A DNA stretch of 64,000 bases from Rubellimicrobium arenae (GCF_017916275.1 NZ_JAFMST010000008.1:172025-236024); one strand, 5' to 3'. Positions 1 through 9,286 are shown, counted from the first letter of the stretch. Program-made: numbers and translations. The notes: generated by a model from the sequence alone, not told the origin.

Positions 1-812
1 TTGGGATCACCCAGCCCGCCGCCTCGCGCCTGATGGCCGAGATCGAGGAGATCGCCGGACGGCCGGTGCATCTGCGGGCCGGGCGGGGGATCCAGCTCAC
101 CCCCGAGGGCGAGGCGCTGTCCCGCCGCGCCGTCCGCGCCCTGGCCGAGCTTGGCGCGGCCGAGCGGGAGATGGCCGACCTGGGCCACGGGCTGTCCGGC
201 CATGTCCGCCTGGGTTCGGTCACCGGCCCGGCGCTCGACCGCGTGCTGCCGGCCCTGCGCGCCGCGCGCGTGGCCCTGCCCAACGTCACCACCGAGGTCG
301 TCGTCGCCCCCTCCGAGCCGCTGGGCGACCTGCTGCTGTCCGGCCAGATCGACTTCGCCCTGGCCCGCCTGCCCGATGGCCGCGACCCGGCTCTCTTCGA
401 CCTCGACCCCATGGGTGACGAGCCGGTGTCCATCGTCGTGCGGCCCGGGCATGCCCTCCTGCGCGCGGAGCAGCTCCAGCCCGAGGACCTGATGGCCTAT
501 GACTGGGTCCTGCCCGAGCCCGGAACCCTTCTGCGCCGCACGGTGCTGGAGCGGCTGGCGGCGCTGGGCCTGCCGCCCCCGCCGGGCCGGCTGTCGACCT
601 CGTCCTTCCTGCTGACCCTGGCCATGCTGCGCGAATCCAACGCAATCGCCCCTCTCGCCGAGGCCGTGGCGCGGCGGTTCGAGGGGCTGCTGACGCTGCC
701 GCTCGACCTGGGGATCGTGGTGCCCACCTACAGCCTGATCCGGCTGCGCGGGGCGCGGCTCACCCCGGCGGCCGAACGGCTGCGGGACCTCGTGCGGTCG
801 CAGACGGACTAG
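1..812 (+). CDS. LysR-family transcriptional regulator, 5' partial
   Basis: The reading frame is open from the left edge (first in-frame codon at base 3). It begins inside a LysR helix-turn-helix: the residues GITQPAASR are the recognition-helix signature, followed by LTPEGEAL. The remaining part (about 269 residues) is a LysR substrate-binding domain. The true start lies left of the window. It converges on tauC, and the two stop codons share the bases CTAG (809-812). Position beside tauCBA suggests it regulates taurine uptake or degradation. That is inference; characterised taurine regulators (TauR) in this group belong to the GntR/MocR family, so this one may control something else to the left. 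Confidence 0.85.
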   Translation, partial: GITQPAASRLMAEIEEIAGRPVHLRAGRGIQLTPEGEALSRRAVRALAELGAAEREMADLGHGLSGHVRLGSVTGPALDRVLPALRAARVALPNVTTEVVVAPSEPLGDLLLSGQIDFALARLPDGRDPALFDLDPMGDEPVSIVVRPGHALLRAEQLQPEDLMAYDWVLPEPGTLLRRTVLERLAALGLPPPPGRLSTSSFLLTLAMLRESNAIAPLAEAVARRFEGLLTLPLDLGIVVPTYSLIRLRGARLTPAAERLRDLVRSQTD

Positions 813-2137
813 GCGCGGCCCTTCCAGGGCACCAGCGTCCGCTCGCCCCAGCGCATCAGGAGGTCGATGGCGAGGCCGATCACGCCGATCAGCACGATCC
901 CCATGATGACGATGTCGGTCTGCTGGAACTTGGACGCCGCCATGATCATCATGCCGGCCCCCTGGTTCGCGGCGACCAGCTCGGCCGCGACGACGGTGCC
1001 CCAGCAGACCCCCATGGCCACCCGCGCGCCCGTGAAGACGTCCGGCAGCGAATTGGGCACGATCACGTGCCACAGCACCTGCGCCCGCGACGCCCCCAGG
1101 CTGTAGGCCGCGTGGACCTTGCTCAGCCGCACCCCCGACACCCCCGACCGCGCCGCGATGGCCATGATCCAGAGCGAGGCCAGGAACAGCAGCACGATCT
1201 TCCCGGTTTCCCCGATCCCCGCCCAGATGATGACGAGCGGGATGAGCGCGAGCGGCGGGACCGGGCGCATGAACTCCACGATCGGGTCGAACCAGCCCCG
1301 GAACCACCCCGACAGGCCCATGGCATAGCCCAGCGGGATGCCCACGATCGCGCCCAGCAGGAACCCGGTCACGACCCGGAACAGCGAATAGCCCAGGTGC
1401 TCCCAGAGCGAGGCGTCGCGGTAGCCGCCCTGCGCGATCTCGACCAGGCGCCGCGCCACGGATTCCGGCGGCGGCAGCCAGAGCGGCTCCATCCGCCAGC
1501 CGGGGTCGGGCGCGACGTTAAGCGTGCCGCGCGCCGTGACGTTCACCCGGCCCCAGCCCAGGTCCAGCCCCGGGCCGCCCGGCTCCATCGCCGTGCCGTC
1601 CACCGCGACGATCCGGGCGCCGTCCGCCGCCGTCACCTCGTCGTTGTCCTGCACCTTGACCAGCGTCGCGCGGCCCGCCCGGATCAGCACGGCGTCGTCC
1701 TTGGCAAAGCCCTCGCCCGGCGTTCCGGAGGCGATGTCGGGGGTCTCGCCCTCGGGTCGGACGGCCACGGTCACCGTGGCCTCGTCGCGCGCGCCGTCCG
1801 GCGCCTCGGCGGTGTAGGCCAGGCGCCCGTCCCCCACGAAGGGACCCGGCGCCCTGAGCCAGGACGGCACGAGGACCGATCCGGTGAAGGCCGCCCAGAG
1901 CAGGAAGATCGCGGCGATGGACAGGACCGACGCCAGGGGCGAGGCGCGCACCGCGCCCGCGTCCCCGAAGGTGACCGTCCGCCGCATCGCGTCCTGCGGC
2001 CCGCGGCCGAACAGCCGCCGCGCCCCGCGCCACAGCGCCAGGAGCAGAAGGATCAGCGCCACATAGGCGACGATCCACGGCAGCGCCTTGGCGGCCGCGG
2101 ACAGCACGCCGCCCACCTCGTTCCAGAATTCGTTCAC
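809..2137 (-). CDS. tauC: Taurine ABC transporter permease TauC with large N-terminal extension
   Basis: Inner-membrane permease of the taurine importer, 442 residues from a GTG start that overlaps the tauB stop as GTGA. The C-terminal part (about residues 222-442) is a normal binding-protein-dependent permease with several membrane helices and an EAA-type loop (SLGASRAQVLWHVIVP). The N-terminal 220 residues are unusual. Two hydrophobic helices (about 21-37 and 70-88) enclose a basic stretch and are followed by a soluble, beta-rich region (about 92-220) before the permease core. Ordinary TauC/SsuC permeases are about 250-280 residues. The open frame continues upstream over tauB, but that part is antisense-like GC bias and was not used. 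Confidence 0.9.
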   Translation of the reverse strand: MNEFWNEVGGVLSAAAKALPWIVAYVALILLLLALWRGARRLFGRGPQDAMRRTVTFGDAGAVRASPLASVLSIAAIFLLWAAFTGSVLVPSWLRAPGPFVGDGRLAYTAEAPDGARDEATVTVAVRPEGETPDIASGTPGEGFAKDDAVLIRAGRATLVKVQDNDEVTAADGARIVAVDGTAMEPGGPGLDLGWGRVNVTARGTLNVAPDPGWRMEPLWLPPPESVARRLVEIAQGGYRDASLWEHLGYSLFRVVTGFLLGAIVGIPLGYAMGLSGWFRGWFDPIVEFMRPVPPLALIPLVIIWAGIGETGKIVLLFLASLWIMAIAARSGVSGVRLSKVHAAYSLGASRAQVLWHVIVPNSLPDVFTGARVAMGVCWGTVVAAELVAANQGAGMMIMAASKFQQTDIVIMGIVLIGVIGLAIDLLMRWGERTLVPWKGRA

Positions 2138-2949
2138 GCCGGGACGGCTCCGTTCGGGGCGCGCCCCATGATTTCTTCCTCCATGTCCCAGATCATGGAC
2201 AGGATCTCCTCGCGGCGCAGGGCAAAGTCCGGGTCCCGCTTGACGGCCCGCAGGTCCTGCCCGGCCCCCATCGCCGCGAAGGGCAGCCTTTCGTCGCGGA
2301 ACACCCGCCCCGGCCGCGGCGCCATGACGACCAGCCGCGCGCCCAAGAGCAGCGCCTCCTCCACGGAGTGCGTGATCAGCACGATCGTCTTCCCCGTCTC
2401 CTGCCAAAGCTTCAGGACCAGGCCTTGCATCTTCTCGCGCGTCAGCGCGTCCAGCGCGCCCAGGGGCTCGTCCATGAGGATCACCTCGGGGTCGTTGGCC
2501 AGGCACCGCGCCAGCGCCACGCGCTGCTGCATCCCGCCCGACAACTCGTAGACCGCCTTGTCGCCGAAGCCGCCCAGGCCCACGGTCTCGAGCAGGTGGT
2601 CCACGACCCCCGCCCGCTCCCGCGCCCGCATCCCCTTCATGCGCGGCCCGAAGCCCACGTTGTCGCGCACGCTCATCCACTCGAAGAGGGCGCCCTGCTG
2701 GAACACCATGCCCCGCTCGGCGCCCGGGCCCCTGACCTCGCGCCCGTCCAGCGCCACGCGTCCCTCCGAGGGCGCGAGGAACCCCGCGACGATGTTGAGG
2801 AGGGTGGTCTTCCCGCAGCCGGAGGGGCCCAGGATCGACAGCAGCTCCCCCCGCTCCAGCGAAAGGTTGATGTCGCGCAGGGCCTCGACCGTTCCGCCCC
2901 CGGGGGGACGGAATCGCATGGACAGGCCGTCGATGACGAGATGGGTCAT
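2134..2949 (-). CDS. tauB: Taurine ABC transporter ATP-binding protein TauB
   Basis: ATPase of the taurine importer, 271 residues. Visible motifs are Walker A GPSGCGKTT (about 41-49), ABC signature LSGGMQQR (135-142) and Walker B VILMDEP (155-161), followed by the switch histidine (LITHS). I chose the ATG giving MTHLVIDGL; an ATG five codons upstream (2964) is also possible because neither has a strong ribosome-binding site. It lies 46 bp after tauA and overlaps tauC by 4 bp, so tauABC reads as one operon. Substrate assignment to taurine comes from the adjacent tpa and xsc; nitrate/sulfonate ATPases of this family look similar. Confidence 0.92.
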   Translation of the reverse strand: MTHLVIDGLSMRFRPPGGGTVEALRDINLSLERGELLSILGPSGCGKTTLLNIVAGFLAPSEGRVALDGREVRGPGAERGMVFQQGALFEWMSVRDNVGFGPRMKGMRARERAGVVDHLLETVGLGGFGDKAVYELSGGMQQRVALARCLANDPEVILMDEPLGALDALTREKMQGLVLKLWQETGKTIVLITHSVEEALLLGARLVVMAPRPGRVFRDERLPFAAMGAGQDLRAVKRDPDFALRREEILSMIWDMEEEIMGRAPNGAVPA

Positions 2950-2995
2950 GGGATCCGTTCGCATGGGGCCGGGGTCGCCCCCGGCCCGCCTGGGC

Positions 2996-4000
2996 TCAGT
3001 TGCCGGTCGCCGCCTTCAGCGGCTCCAGGTCCACGGTCGCGTCGTAGCTGTCCATGGCCGCCGGGATGTTGCCCGACGACTGGAACACGTCCGCCACGCC
3101 CTTCATGTACTCCTGCACGCCGCCGCCCAGCCACTTGGCGGACAGCTGGTCCTGCACCGACGGAAAGACGAACCCCGCGAGCGTGTCCTGGACCGAGGCC
3201 TCGTCCATCCCCGAATCCTGCGCGATCACCGGGATCATCGCCTCGGCGTCGCCGCCGCCGGCGTTCCAGCGGTCGTTCATCTCGTGCGTGACCTTCAGGA
3301 ACCCTTCCACGAGGTCCGGATGCTCCTGCACGAAGGCGCGCGGGGCCGAGGTCACGTCGAAGACGAGGATGCCCAGCTCCTCCTTTTCCGGCCCGGTCAG
3401 GAGCACGTTGCCCGTTTCCAGCGCCTTGCGCAGGTGGCCGCCCCAGCCGCAGAACATGTCGATCGAGCCTTGGGCAAAGGCCGCGGCCGCGTCCGGCGGC
3501 GCCATGTCCACGATGTTCAAGGAGGCGAGATCCACCCCGAAATGCTCCATCTGCTTGAGGAACCCGTAATAGGGCGCGGTGCCCAGCGGCACGCCGACCT
3601 TCTTGCCCGGAAGCTCGGTCGCGGCGTTCGACGCGTCGATCTCCAGCGCGTTCTGGACCACGCAGTTGTCGTTGTCCGAATAGGACACCGCGATGTCCAG
3701 CGCCACCAGGTCCTGCCCCGCCGAGGTCGCGACCACGAAGGGCGGCAGCCCCTGGCTGATCGAGATGTCCACGTCCCCCGAGGCCATCGCCGCCGACATG
3801 GCGGTCCCGGTGTCGAAGGTCACCCACTTGACCGGCACACCCAGCGCCTCCTCGTAGAGGCCCTGCGCCTTCGCGAACTCGAAGGGCATCGGCCATTCGA
3901 GGAAGTAGCCCACCGTCAGCCCGTCCTCCTGCGCGGCCGCCGGTCCGGCCAGCGCCGCGACCCCGAGCATCAGCCCGGCCAGCATCGATCCCTTGGTCAT
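2996..4000 (-). CDS. tauA: Taurine ABC transporter substrate-binding protein TauA
   Basis: Periplasmic binding protein of 334 residues that captures taurine for TauBC. A Sec signal peptide covers residues 1-23 (cleavage after AAA, mature protein starting QEDGLTV). The mature chain begins GYFLEWPMPFEFA and looks like the NMT1/SsuA-type sulfonate-binding fold. A good ribosome-binding site (AGGGAGA) lies 8 bases before the ATG. First gene of tauABC, divergent from tpa across a 191-bp region that must hold both promoters. Confidence 0.93.
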   Translation of the reverse strand: MTKGSMLAGLMLGVAALAGPAAAQEDGLTVGYFLEWPMPFEFAKAQGLYEEALGVPVKWVTFDTGTAMSAAMASGDVDISISQGLPPFVVATSAGQDLVALDIAVSYSDNDNCVVQNALEIDASNAATELPGKKVGVPLGTAPYYGFLKQMEHFGVDLASLNIVDMAPPDAAAAFAQGSIDMFCGWGGHLRKALETGNVLLTGPEKEELGILVFDVTSAPRAFVQEHPDLVEGFLKVTHEMNDRWNAGGGDAEAMIPVIAQDSGMDEASVQDTLAGFVFPSVQDQLSAKWLGGGVQEYMKGVADVFQSSGNIPAAMDSYDATVDLEPLKAATGN

Positions 4001-4191
4001 CTTCGTCTCCCTGTTGTGGGCCTGTCCGCCGCGTAGACCTCAGCACGGTTTCTGCGGCGGCGAAAAGCATCTTCCGCTCGCAAAAGACGACAAAACAGAT
4101 CGTGTTACAAGGGGGGACTGCCTCGGGGTTGAAGGACGCCTGCCGCGCGGGCAGGATGCCCAGCGAAACGCCATTCCCGAAGGGCCCGCTG
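4001..4191. promoter_or_regulatory. Divergent tauA/tpa promoter region
   Basis: 191 bp between the divergent tauA and tpa starts. The centre (about 4063-4115) is clearly less GC-rich than its surroundings. A weak interrupted inverted repeat, TCTT (4070-4073) and AAGA (4084-4087) with 10 bases between, could be a LysR-type half-site pair. I did not find the GntR/MocR-type TauR repeat by eye. No individual -35/-10 pair stands out, so only the region is annotated. Confidence 0.5.
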
Positions 4192-5586
4192 ATGGACACG
4201 CTCTACGACCGCACCAACGACCCCCGCGCCGTCATCGAGGCCGATCGGGCCCATGTCTGGCATCACCTCGCCCAGCACAAGCCGTTCGAGCCCGGCCCGA
4301 ACGCCATCGACCCGCGCATCATGGTCGAAGGCCGTGGCCTGCGCATCTGGGACATCAAGGGCAAGGAGCATCTCGACGCGGTCTCCGGCGGCGTCTGGAC
4401 GGTGAACGTCGGCTACGGGCGCGAGCGCGTCGCCAACGCCGTCCGCGACCAGATCCTCCGGATGTGCTTCTGGGCCGGCGCCCAGGGCACCATCCCCGGC
4501 GCCCTTTTCGCCGAGAAGCTGATCGAGAAGATGCCGGGCCTCAGCCGCGTCTATTACGCCAACAGCGGATCCGAGGCCAACGAGAAGGCCTGGAAGATGG
4601 TCCGCCAGATCTCCCACAAGCATCACGGCGGCAAGAAGTCCAAGATCCTCTACCGCGACCGCGACTACCACGGCACCACGCTGGCCTGCCTGTCCGCCGG
4701 CGGCCAGCAGGAGCGGAACATGCAGTACGGGCCCTTCGCGCCCGGCTTCGTGCAGGTGCCCCACTGCCTCGAATACCGCGCGGGCGACGCCGGCGGCGAG
4801 GGCTACGGCGAACGGGCCGCCAACGCCATCGAGGAGGTGATCCTCCGCGAAGGCCCCGACACCATCGGCGCGCTCTGCCTCGAACCCATCACCGCCGGCG
4901 GCGGCATCATCGTGCCGCCCCGGGGCTACTGGGAACGCGTGCAGGAGCTTTGCCGCAAGTACGACATCCTCCTCCACATCGACGAGGTCGTCTGCGGCTT
5001 CGGGCGCACCGGGACCTGGTTCGGCTACCAGCAGTACGGCGTCCAGCCCGACATCGTGACCATGGCCAAGGGCGTCGCCTCGGGCTACGCCGCGATCTCG
5101 TGCTGCGTGACCTCCGAACGGGTCTTCGACATGTTCAAGGACGACACGGACAAGCTGGGCTACTTCCGCGACATCTCGACCTTCGGCGGCTGCACGGCCG
5201 GCCCGGCGGCCGCGCTCGAGGTCCTGGCCATCACCGAGGAAGAGGACCTGCTGGGCAACTCCGCCCGCATGGGCGACTACCTGCAGGGCAAGCTCCAGGC
5301 CCTCATGGACAAGCACGCGGCCATCGGCGAGGTGCGCGGCCTCGGCCTCTTCCAGGGCGCCGAGCTGGTCGCGGACCGCGAGACCCGCGAGCCCCTGGAG
5401 GAGAAGAAGGTCCAGGCCATCGTCGCCGACTGCCTGGCGCAGGGCGTCATCATCGGCGCGTCCAACCGCTCCATGCCCGGCTTCAACAACACGCTGCTCT
5501 TCGCGCCCTCGCTGATCGCGACCAAGGACGACCTGGACCAGGTCGTGGCGGCCGTGGATTCGGCGATCGCCAAGGTCACGGCCTGA
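4192..5586 (+). CDS. tpa: Taurine--pyruvate aminotransferase
   Basis: Class III PLP aminotransferase of 464 residues that transfers the amino group of taurine to pyruvate, giving sulfoacetaldehyde and alanine (EC 2.6.1.77). Visible features are NSGSEANEKA (phosphate-binding, about 125-134), the PLP-ring aspartate in HIDEVVCGFGRTG (D264) and the Schiff-base lysine in MAKGVASGY (K293). The start is the ATG preceded by AAGGG; an in-frame ATG 30 codons upstream has no Shine-Dalgarno and adds a non-conserved tail. Placement between tauABC and xsc supports taurine rather than a generic omega-amino acid as substrate. No alanine dehydrogenase, the usual partner that recycles pyruvate, is in the window. 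Confidence 0.93.
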   Translation: MDTLYDRTNDPRAVIEADRAHVWHHLAQHKPFEPGPNAIDPRIMVEGRGLRIWDIKGKEHLDAVSGGVWTVNVGYGRERVANAVRDQILRMCFWAGAQGTIPGALFAEKLIEKMPGLSRVYYANSGSEANEKAWKMVRQISHKHHGGKKSKILYRDRDYHGTTLACLSAGGQQERNMQYGPFAPGFVQVPHCLEYRAGDAGGEGYGERAANAIEEVILREGPDTIGALCLEPITAGGGIIVPPRGYWERVQELCRKYDILLHIDEVVCGFGRTGTWFGYQQYGVQPDIVTMAKGVASGYAAISCCVTSERVFDMFKDDTDKLGYFRDISTFGGCTAGPAAALEVLAITEEEDLLGNSARMGDYLQGKLQALMDKHAAIGEVRGLGLFQGAELVADRETREPLEEKKVQAIVADCLAQGVIIGASNRSMPGFNNTLLFAPSLIATKDDLDQVVAAVDSAIAKVTA

Positions 5587-5599
5587 CCCCAGCGGCGCC

Positions 5600-5619
5600 G
5601 GGCGGGGTCCGCCCCGTCC
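5600..5619 (+). terminator. Possible hairpin terminator after tpa
   Basis: GGGCGGGG (5600-5607), loop TCCG, CCCCGTCC (5612-5619) gives an 8-bp stem with one G-U pair just after the tpa stop. No T-run follows, so it may be Rho-dependent or only GC-bias structure. Confidence 0.3.
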
Positions 5620-5660
5620 GGTCCGCGCGTTGCCCGCCTGTCCAGCCGTCGGCCCGCGCC

Positions 5661-6611
5661 TCAGTTCCGCCGCACGAGGCATCCTACCCCCGTCGCGCGC
5701 AGATCCCTGCACAGGGTCTCCGCCGCCGCGCGGCTGTCGCGCCCGACCTGCGCGAAATGCCGCGCGCTCCGCATCCCGGGATAACGGGCGCGGCTCACGT
5801 CGATCCGCTCCCCGTCCAGCAGCGCCGCATGGGCGCGGACCACGCGTCGCGCCTCCAGCTCCGCCGCGTCCCGGCTGTCCCGCCCGGCCAGGACCACGGC
5901 CCAGGGCCGCAGGCGGGGCTCGAAGCCCGGCAGAGCGCGCGCCTCCGCCCGCGCCCGGCAGGCCTGCGCGAACGGCACCCCCGGAGAAAGCGCCAGATCC
6001 GGCTCGGGCGTCGGCCCGTCGCGCCACTCGTCCACCCCATGCCCGGTGATCGCGACGACATAGGCGCGCGTCTCGCCCGGGAGGCCGCCGCCCGAGAGGT
6101 AGCGGGCCACGCGCTCCTCCCCCGCGTTGTAGGCCGCCGCCGCCAGACCCAGGTTGCCGAACCGCTCCCGCAGGTCGCCCAGGTAGGCGGCCGAGGCCAG
6201 GATCGCCTCGGCCGGGTTGAACGGGTCGGCCAGGCCCCGCAGCGCGGCGGTGGCGGGCATGAACTGCGCGATGCCTTGCGCCCCGGCGGGGCTGACCGCC
6301 GCCGAATCGAACAGGCTTTCGCGCCAGAGCAGCCGGGCGACGAACCCGGGATCCAGCTGCACGGCCCCGGCCGCGACCTCGATGGTGCGGCACACATCGG
6401 CGGCATAGCTGGCCAGGGCGATGCAGGCCCGTCCATCGCCGCTGCACCGCCGCCCGCCCCCTTCCAGCGGCCGCGCCCGCGGGCGAAGCAGTGGCGCCGC
6501 GGCCACGGCTGGAACCGCCTCCGCGACCGGCGGCGCGGCCAGCACGACCCCGCCCGGCCCAGGGGCCGCCACGGCAAGCAGAAGAACGGACAGGAGCAGG
6601 CGCCGGATCAT
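5661..6611 (-). CDS. Secreted lytic transglycosylase (SLT domain)
   Basis: 316-residue exported protein. A signal peptide (about 1-25) precedes a short proline/alanine linker. An SLT domain spans about 78-190 with catalytic glutamate E98 in LLWRESLFDS, then SPAGAQGIAQFMP and AAAYNAGEERV, all typical of murein lytic transglycosylases. The C-terminal 120 residues resemble no domain I can name. The start MIRRLLL has a ribosome-binding-like GGGCGG close by. The longer open frame to 7031 is an artefact running antisense to xsc. It lies on the opposite strand between tpa and xsc and splits what is often one taurine operon; no functional link to taurine is evident. Confidence 0.85.
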   Translation of the reverse strand: MIRRLLLSVLLLAVAAPGPGGVVLAAPPVAEAVPAVAAAPLLRPRARPLEGGGRRCSGDGRACIALASYAADVCRTIEVAAGAVQLDPGFVARLLWRESLFDSAAVSPAGAQGIAQFMPATAALRGLADPFNPAEAILASAAYLGDLRERFGNLGLAAAAYNAGEERVARYLSGGGLPGETRAYVVAITGHGVDEWRDGPTPEPDLALSPGVPFAQACRARAEARALPGFEPRLRPWAVVLAGRDSRDAAELEARRVVRAHAALLDGERIDVSRARYPGMRSARHFAQVGRDSRAAAETLCRDLRATGVGCLVRRN

Positions 6612-6758
6612 CCGCCCGGAACCTAAGCCGCCTCCCCCCTGCGGCCAAGCGGGCGGCGGCCCGACCGCGTTGCGCGACCCGGGGGCGACCGTTCGGTGCC
6701 CTCTGGAGTCCCCGGCCGGTCCCCCGCTATGGTCCCGCGCGAACAAGGGACCACCTCC

Positions 6759-8516
6759 ATGCGCCTCACCACCGAAGAAGCCTTCGTCAAAGTCCTCCAG
6801 GCCCACGGCATCCGCGACGCCTTCGGCATCATCGGCTCGGCCTTCATGCCGATCTCGGACCTGTTTCCCAAGGCGGGCATCCGCTTCTGGGACTGCGCCC
6901 ACGAGGGCTCGGGCGGGATGATGGCCGACGGCTACACCCGCGCCTCCGGCCGGATGAGCCTGATGATCGCCCAGAACGGCCCCGGCATCACCAACCTCGT
7001 GACCGCGGTCAAGACCGCCTACTGGAACCACACGCCGCTCCTCGTGGTGACGCCGCAGGCCGCGAACCGCACCATCGGCCAGGGCGGCTTCCAGGAGGTG
7101 GAGCAGATGGCCCTCTTCAAGGACATGGTCGCCTACCAGGAGGAGGTGCGCGACCCCGCCCGCATGGCCGAGGTGCTGAACCGCGTCATCCAGAACGCCT
7201 ACCGCCTTTCCGCCCCCGCCCAGATCAACGTCCCGCGCGACTTCTTCACCCGCGAGATCGACGTGGACCTCCCCGCGATCCTCGAATTCGAGCGTCCCGC
7301 CGGCGGCGCCCAGGCCCTGGACGAGGCCGCCCGCCTGCTGGCGAACGCCAAGCGCCCCGTGATCCTGAACGGCGCGGGCGTGGTCCTGGCCGGCGCCATC
7401 CCCGCCACCGCCCGCCTCGCGGAACGCCTGTCAGCCCCCGTCTGCGTGGGCTACCAGCACAACGACGCCTTCCCCGGCTCGCACCCCCTTTTCGCGGGTC
7501 CCTTGGGCTACAACGGCTCCAAGGCCGCCATGGAGCTGATTGCCGAGGCCGACGTGGTCCTCGCCCTCGGCACTCGGCTCAACCCGTTCTCGACGCTGCC
7601 GGGCTACGGCATCGACTACTGGCCCAAGGACGCGGCCATCATCCAGGTGGACATGAACCCGTCCCGGATCGGCCTCACCAAGCCGGTCAGCGTCGGCATC
7701 GTCGGCGACGCCGGGCTCGTGGCCGAGGGGCTGCTGCAACGCCTGCCCGAGCGGGAGCCCGACCGCGACCGCCTCGGCCGGATCGCGCAGGTCAAGTCCG
7801 CCTGGGCCCAGCAGCTCGCCTCCATGGACCACGAGGACGACGACCCCGGCACCACCTGGAACGCCCGCGCCCGCGCCGCCAAGCCCGACTGGATGAGCCC
7901 CCGCATGGCCTGGCGCGCGATCCAGGCGGCGCTGCCGCGCGAGGCGATCATCAGCAGCGACATCGGCAACAACTGCGCCATCGGCAACGCCTACCCCTCC
8001 TTCGAGGAAGGGCGGAAGTACCTTGCCCCCGGCCTCTTCGGCCCCTGCGGCTACGGCCTTCCCGCCATCGTCGGCGCCAAGATCGGGCAACCGGACGTGC
8101 CCGTGGTGGGCTTCGCGGGCGACGGCGCCTTCGGCATCGCGGTCAACGAGCTCACCGCCATCGGCCGCCCCGAATGGCCGGCGATCACCATGGTCGTCTT
8201 CCGCAACTACCAGTGGGGCGCGGAAAAGCGGAACTCGACGCTCTGGTACGACGACAACTTCGTCGGCACGGAACTGTCGGACCGGGTGAGCTACGCCGGC
8301 ATCGCCCAGGCCTGCGGGCTCCAGGGCGTCCAGGCCCGCAGCATGGACGAGCTGACCGAGGCCCTTCGCACCGCCATCCGCGACCAGATGGAGCACGGCA
8401 AGACAACCCTCATCGAGGCCCTCATCAACCAGGAGCTGGGCGAGCCCTTCCGCCGCGACGCGATGAAGAAGCCCGTCGCCGTCGCCGGGATCGACGCCGC
8501 CGACATGGCGGTCTGA
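6759..8516 (+). CDS. xsc: Sulfoacetaldehyde acetyltransferase
   Basis: ThDP-dependent enzyme (EC 2.3.3.15), 585 residues, converting sulfoacetaldehyde and phosphate to acetyl phosphate and sulfite, the desulfonating step. The N-terminal domain has the cofactor-activating glutamate in CAHEGSGGMMADGY (about residue 48). The C-terminal ThDP motif begins at GDGAFGIAVNEL (about 454) and ends near FRNYQWG. Length and the NYQWGAEKRN region fit Xsc rather than acetolactate synthase. The start ATG has AAGGGA 9 bases upstream. The next gene begins 1 bp after the stop, and TSUP, pta and ackA follow on the same strand. Confidence 0.95.
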   Translation: MRLTTEEAFVKVLQAHGIRDAFGIIGSAFMPISDLFPKAGIRFWDCAHEGSGGMMADGYTRASGRMSLMIAQNGPGITNLVTAVKTAYWNHTPLLVVTPQAANRTIGQGGFQEVEQMALFKDMVAYQEEVRDPARMAEVLNRVIQNAYRLSAPAQINVPRDFFTREIDVDLPAILEFERPAGGAQALDEAARLLANAKRPVILNGAGVVLAGAIPATARLAERLSAPVCVGYQHNDAFPGSHPLFAGPLGYNGSKAAMELIAEADVVLALGTRLNPFSTLPGYGIDYWPKDAAIIQVDMNPSRIGLTKPVSVGIVGDAGLVAEGLLQRLPEREPDRDRLGRIAQVKSAWAQQLASMDHEDDDPGTTWNARARAAKPDWMSPRMAWRAIQAALPREAIISSDIGNNCAIGNAYPSFEEGRKYLAPGLFGPCGYGLPAIVGAKIGQPDVPVVGFAGDGAFGIAVNELTAIGRPEWPAITMVVFRNYQWGAEKRNSTLWYDDNFVGTELSDRVSYAGIAQACGLQGVQARSMDELTEALRTAIRDQMEHGKTTLIEALINQELGEPFRRDAMKKPVAVAGIDAADMAV

Positions 8517-8517
8517 G

Positions 8518-9258
8518 GTGCCCATCCACCTCGGGGCCGGCGGCTGGGCCTGGATGGCCCTCCTGGTCTTTGCGGCCTCCTTCATCCGGGGCTACTCCGG
8601 CTTCGGCTTCGCCGCGCTGATCGCGGCGGGGGCGGCGCTCGTCACCGACCCGATCGAGCTCGTGCCCGTCCTTCTCCTCAGCGACATGGTCCTGACCGGG
8701 GCGCAGGTCCCGACGATCCGGGGCCACATCGCCTGGCGGCGGGTCGCGTCCCTGCTCCTCGGGGCGGCGGTCGGCGTGCCGCTCGGGCTCTGGCTCTTCG
8801 CCCGGCTTTCGCCGGACGCCGGGCGGCTGGCGGTGTCGGGATGGGTGCTGCTCATGTGCCTGGGCCTCTGGGCGGGATGGAGGCTCCACCGCCCCCCGGG
8901 CCTGGCGGCCAACGCCGGCGTGGGCGTCCTGTCCGGCCTCGCCAACGGCGCGGCCATCGGCGGCCTCCCGGTCGCGGTGTTCTTCGCCGCCCAGCCGATC
9001 CCGGCGGCCACGCTGCGGGCGACGCTGGTGACCTACTTCGCCGTGCTCGACCTTTGGACGCTGGGCCTCCTCGCCTGGGCCGGGCAGGTCACGCTCGCCG
9101 ACCTCCGGCTCCTCGCCATCGGCCTGCCGCTGATGATCGCGGGCGTGCTTCTCGGCTCCCGCCGCTTCCTCGCCGCCCCGCCCGAGGAGTTCCGCCGCTT
9201 CGCCATCTGGACGCTGATGGCGCTGTCCCTGCTTGGCATGGTCCGCACCCTGCTCTAG
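8518..9258 (+). CDS. TauE/SafE (TSUP) family sulfite/sulfonate exporter
   Basis: 246-residue membrane protein with about seven or eight hydrophobic helices and the TSUP hallmark GYSGFGFAAL near the N-terminus. Starts at a GTG one base after the xsc stop, so translation is coupled. TSUP proteins beside xsc are thought to export the sulfite released by Xsc, which would otherwise be toxic. That role is inferred from family and position. Confidence 0.87.
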   Translation: MPIHLGAGGWAWMALLVFAASFIRGYSGFGFAALIAAGAALVTDPIELVPVLLLSDMVLTGAQVPTIRGHIAWRRVASLLLGAAVGVPLGLWLFARLSPDAGRLAVSGWVLLMCLGLWAGWRLHRPPGLAANAGVGVLSGLANGAAIGGLPVAVFFAAQPIPAATLRATLVTYFAVLDLWTLGLLAWAGQVTLADLRLLAIGLPLMIAGVLLGSRRFLAAPPEEFRRFAIWTLMALSLLGMVRTLL

Positions 9259-9286
9259 CTCTGCCGCGATCCCCAGGACGGCCCAC

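Noticed and set aside
2138-2680. N-terminal extension of tauC into tauB
   Set aside because: It would encode an Arg/Gly-rich shadow of tauB; the GTG at 2137 gives the normal coupled overlap.
3993-6626. Long open frame of about 877 codons across tpa and the transglycosylase
   Set aside because: Arginine/proline/histidine-rich translation without domains, overlapping two well-supported genes; a by-product of high GC at third codon positions.
6612-7031. N-terminal extension of the transglycosylase gene antisense to xsc
   Set aside because: The ATG at 6611 starts a proper signal peptide; the extension has no conservation signs.
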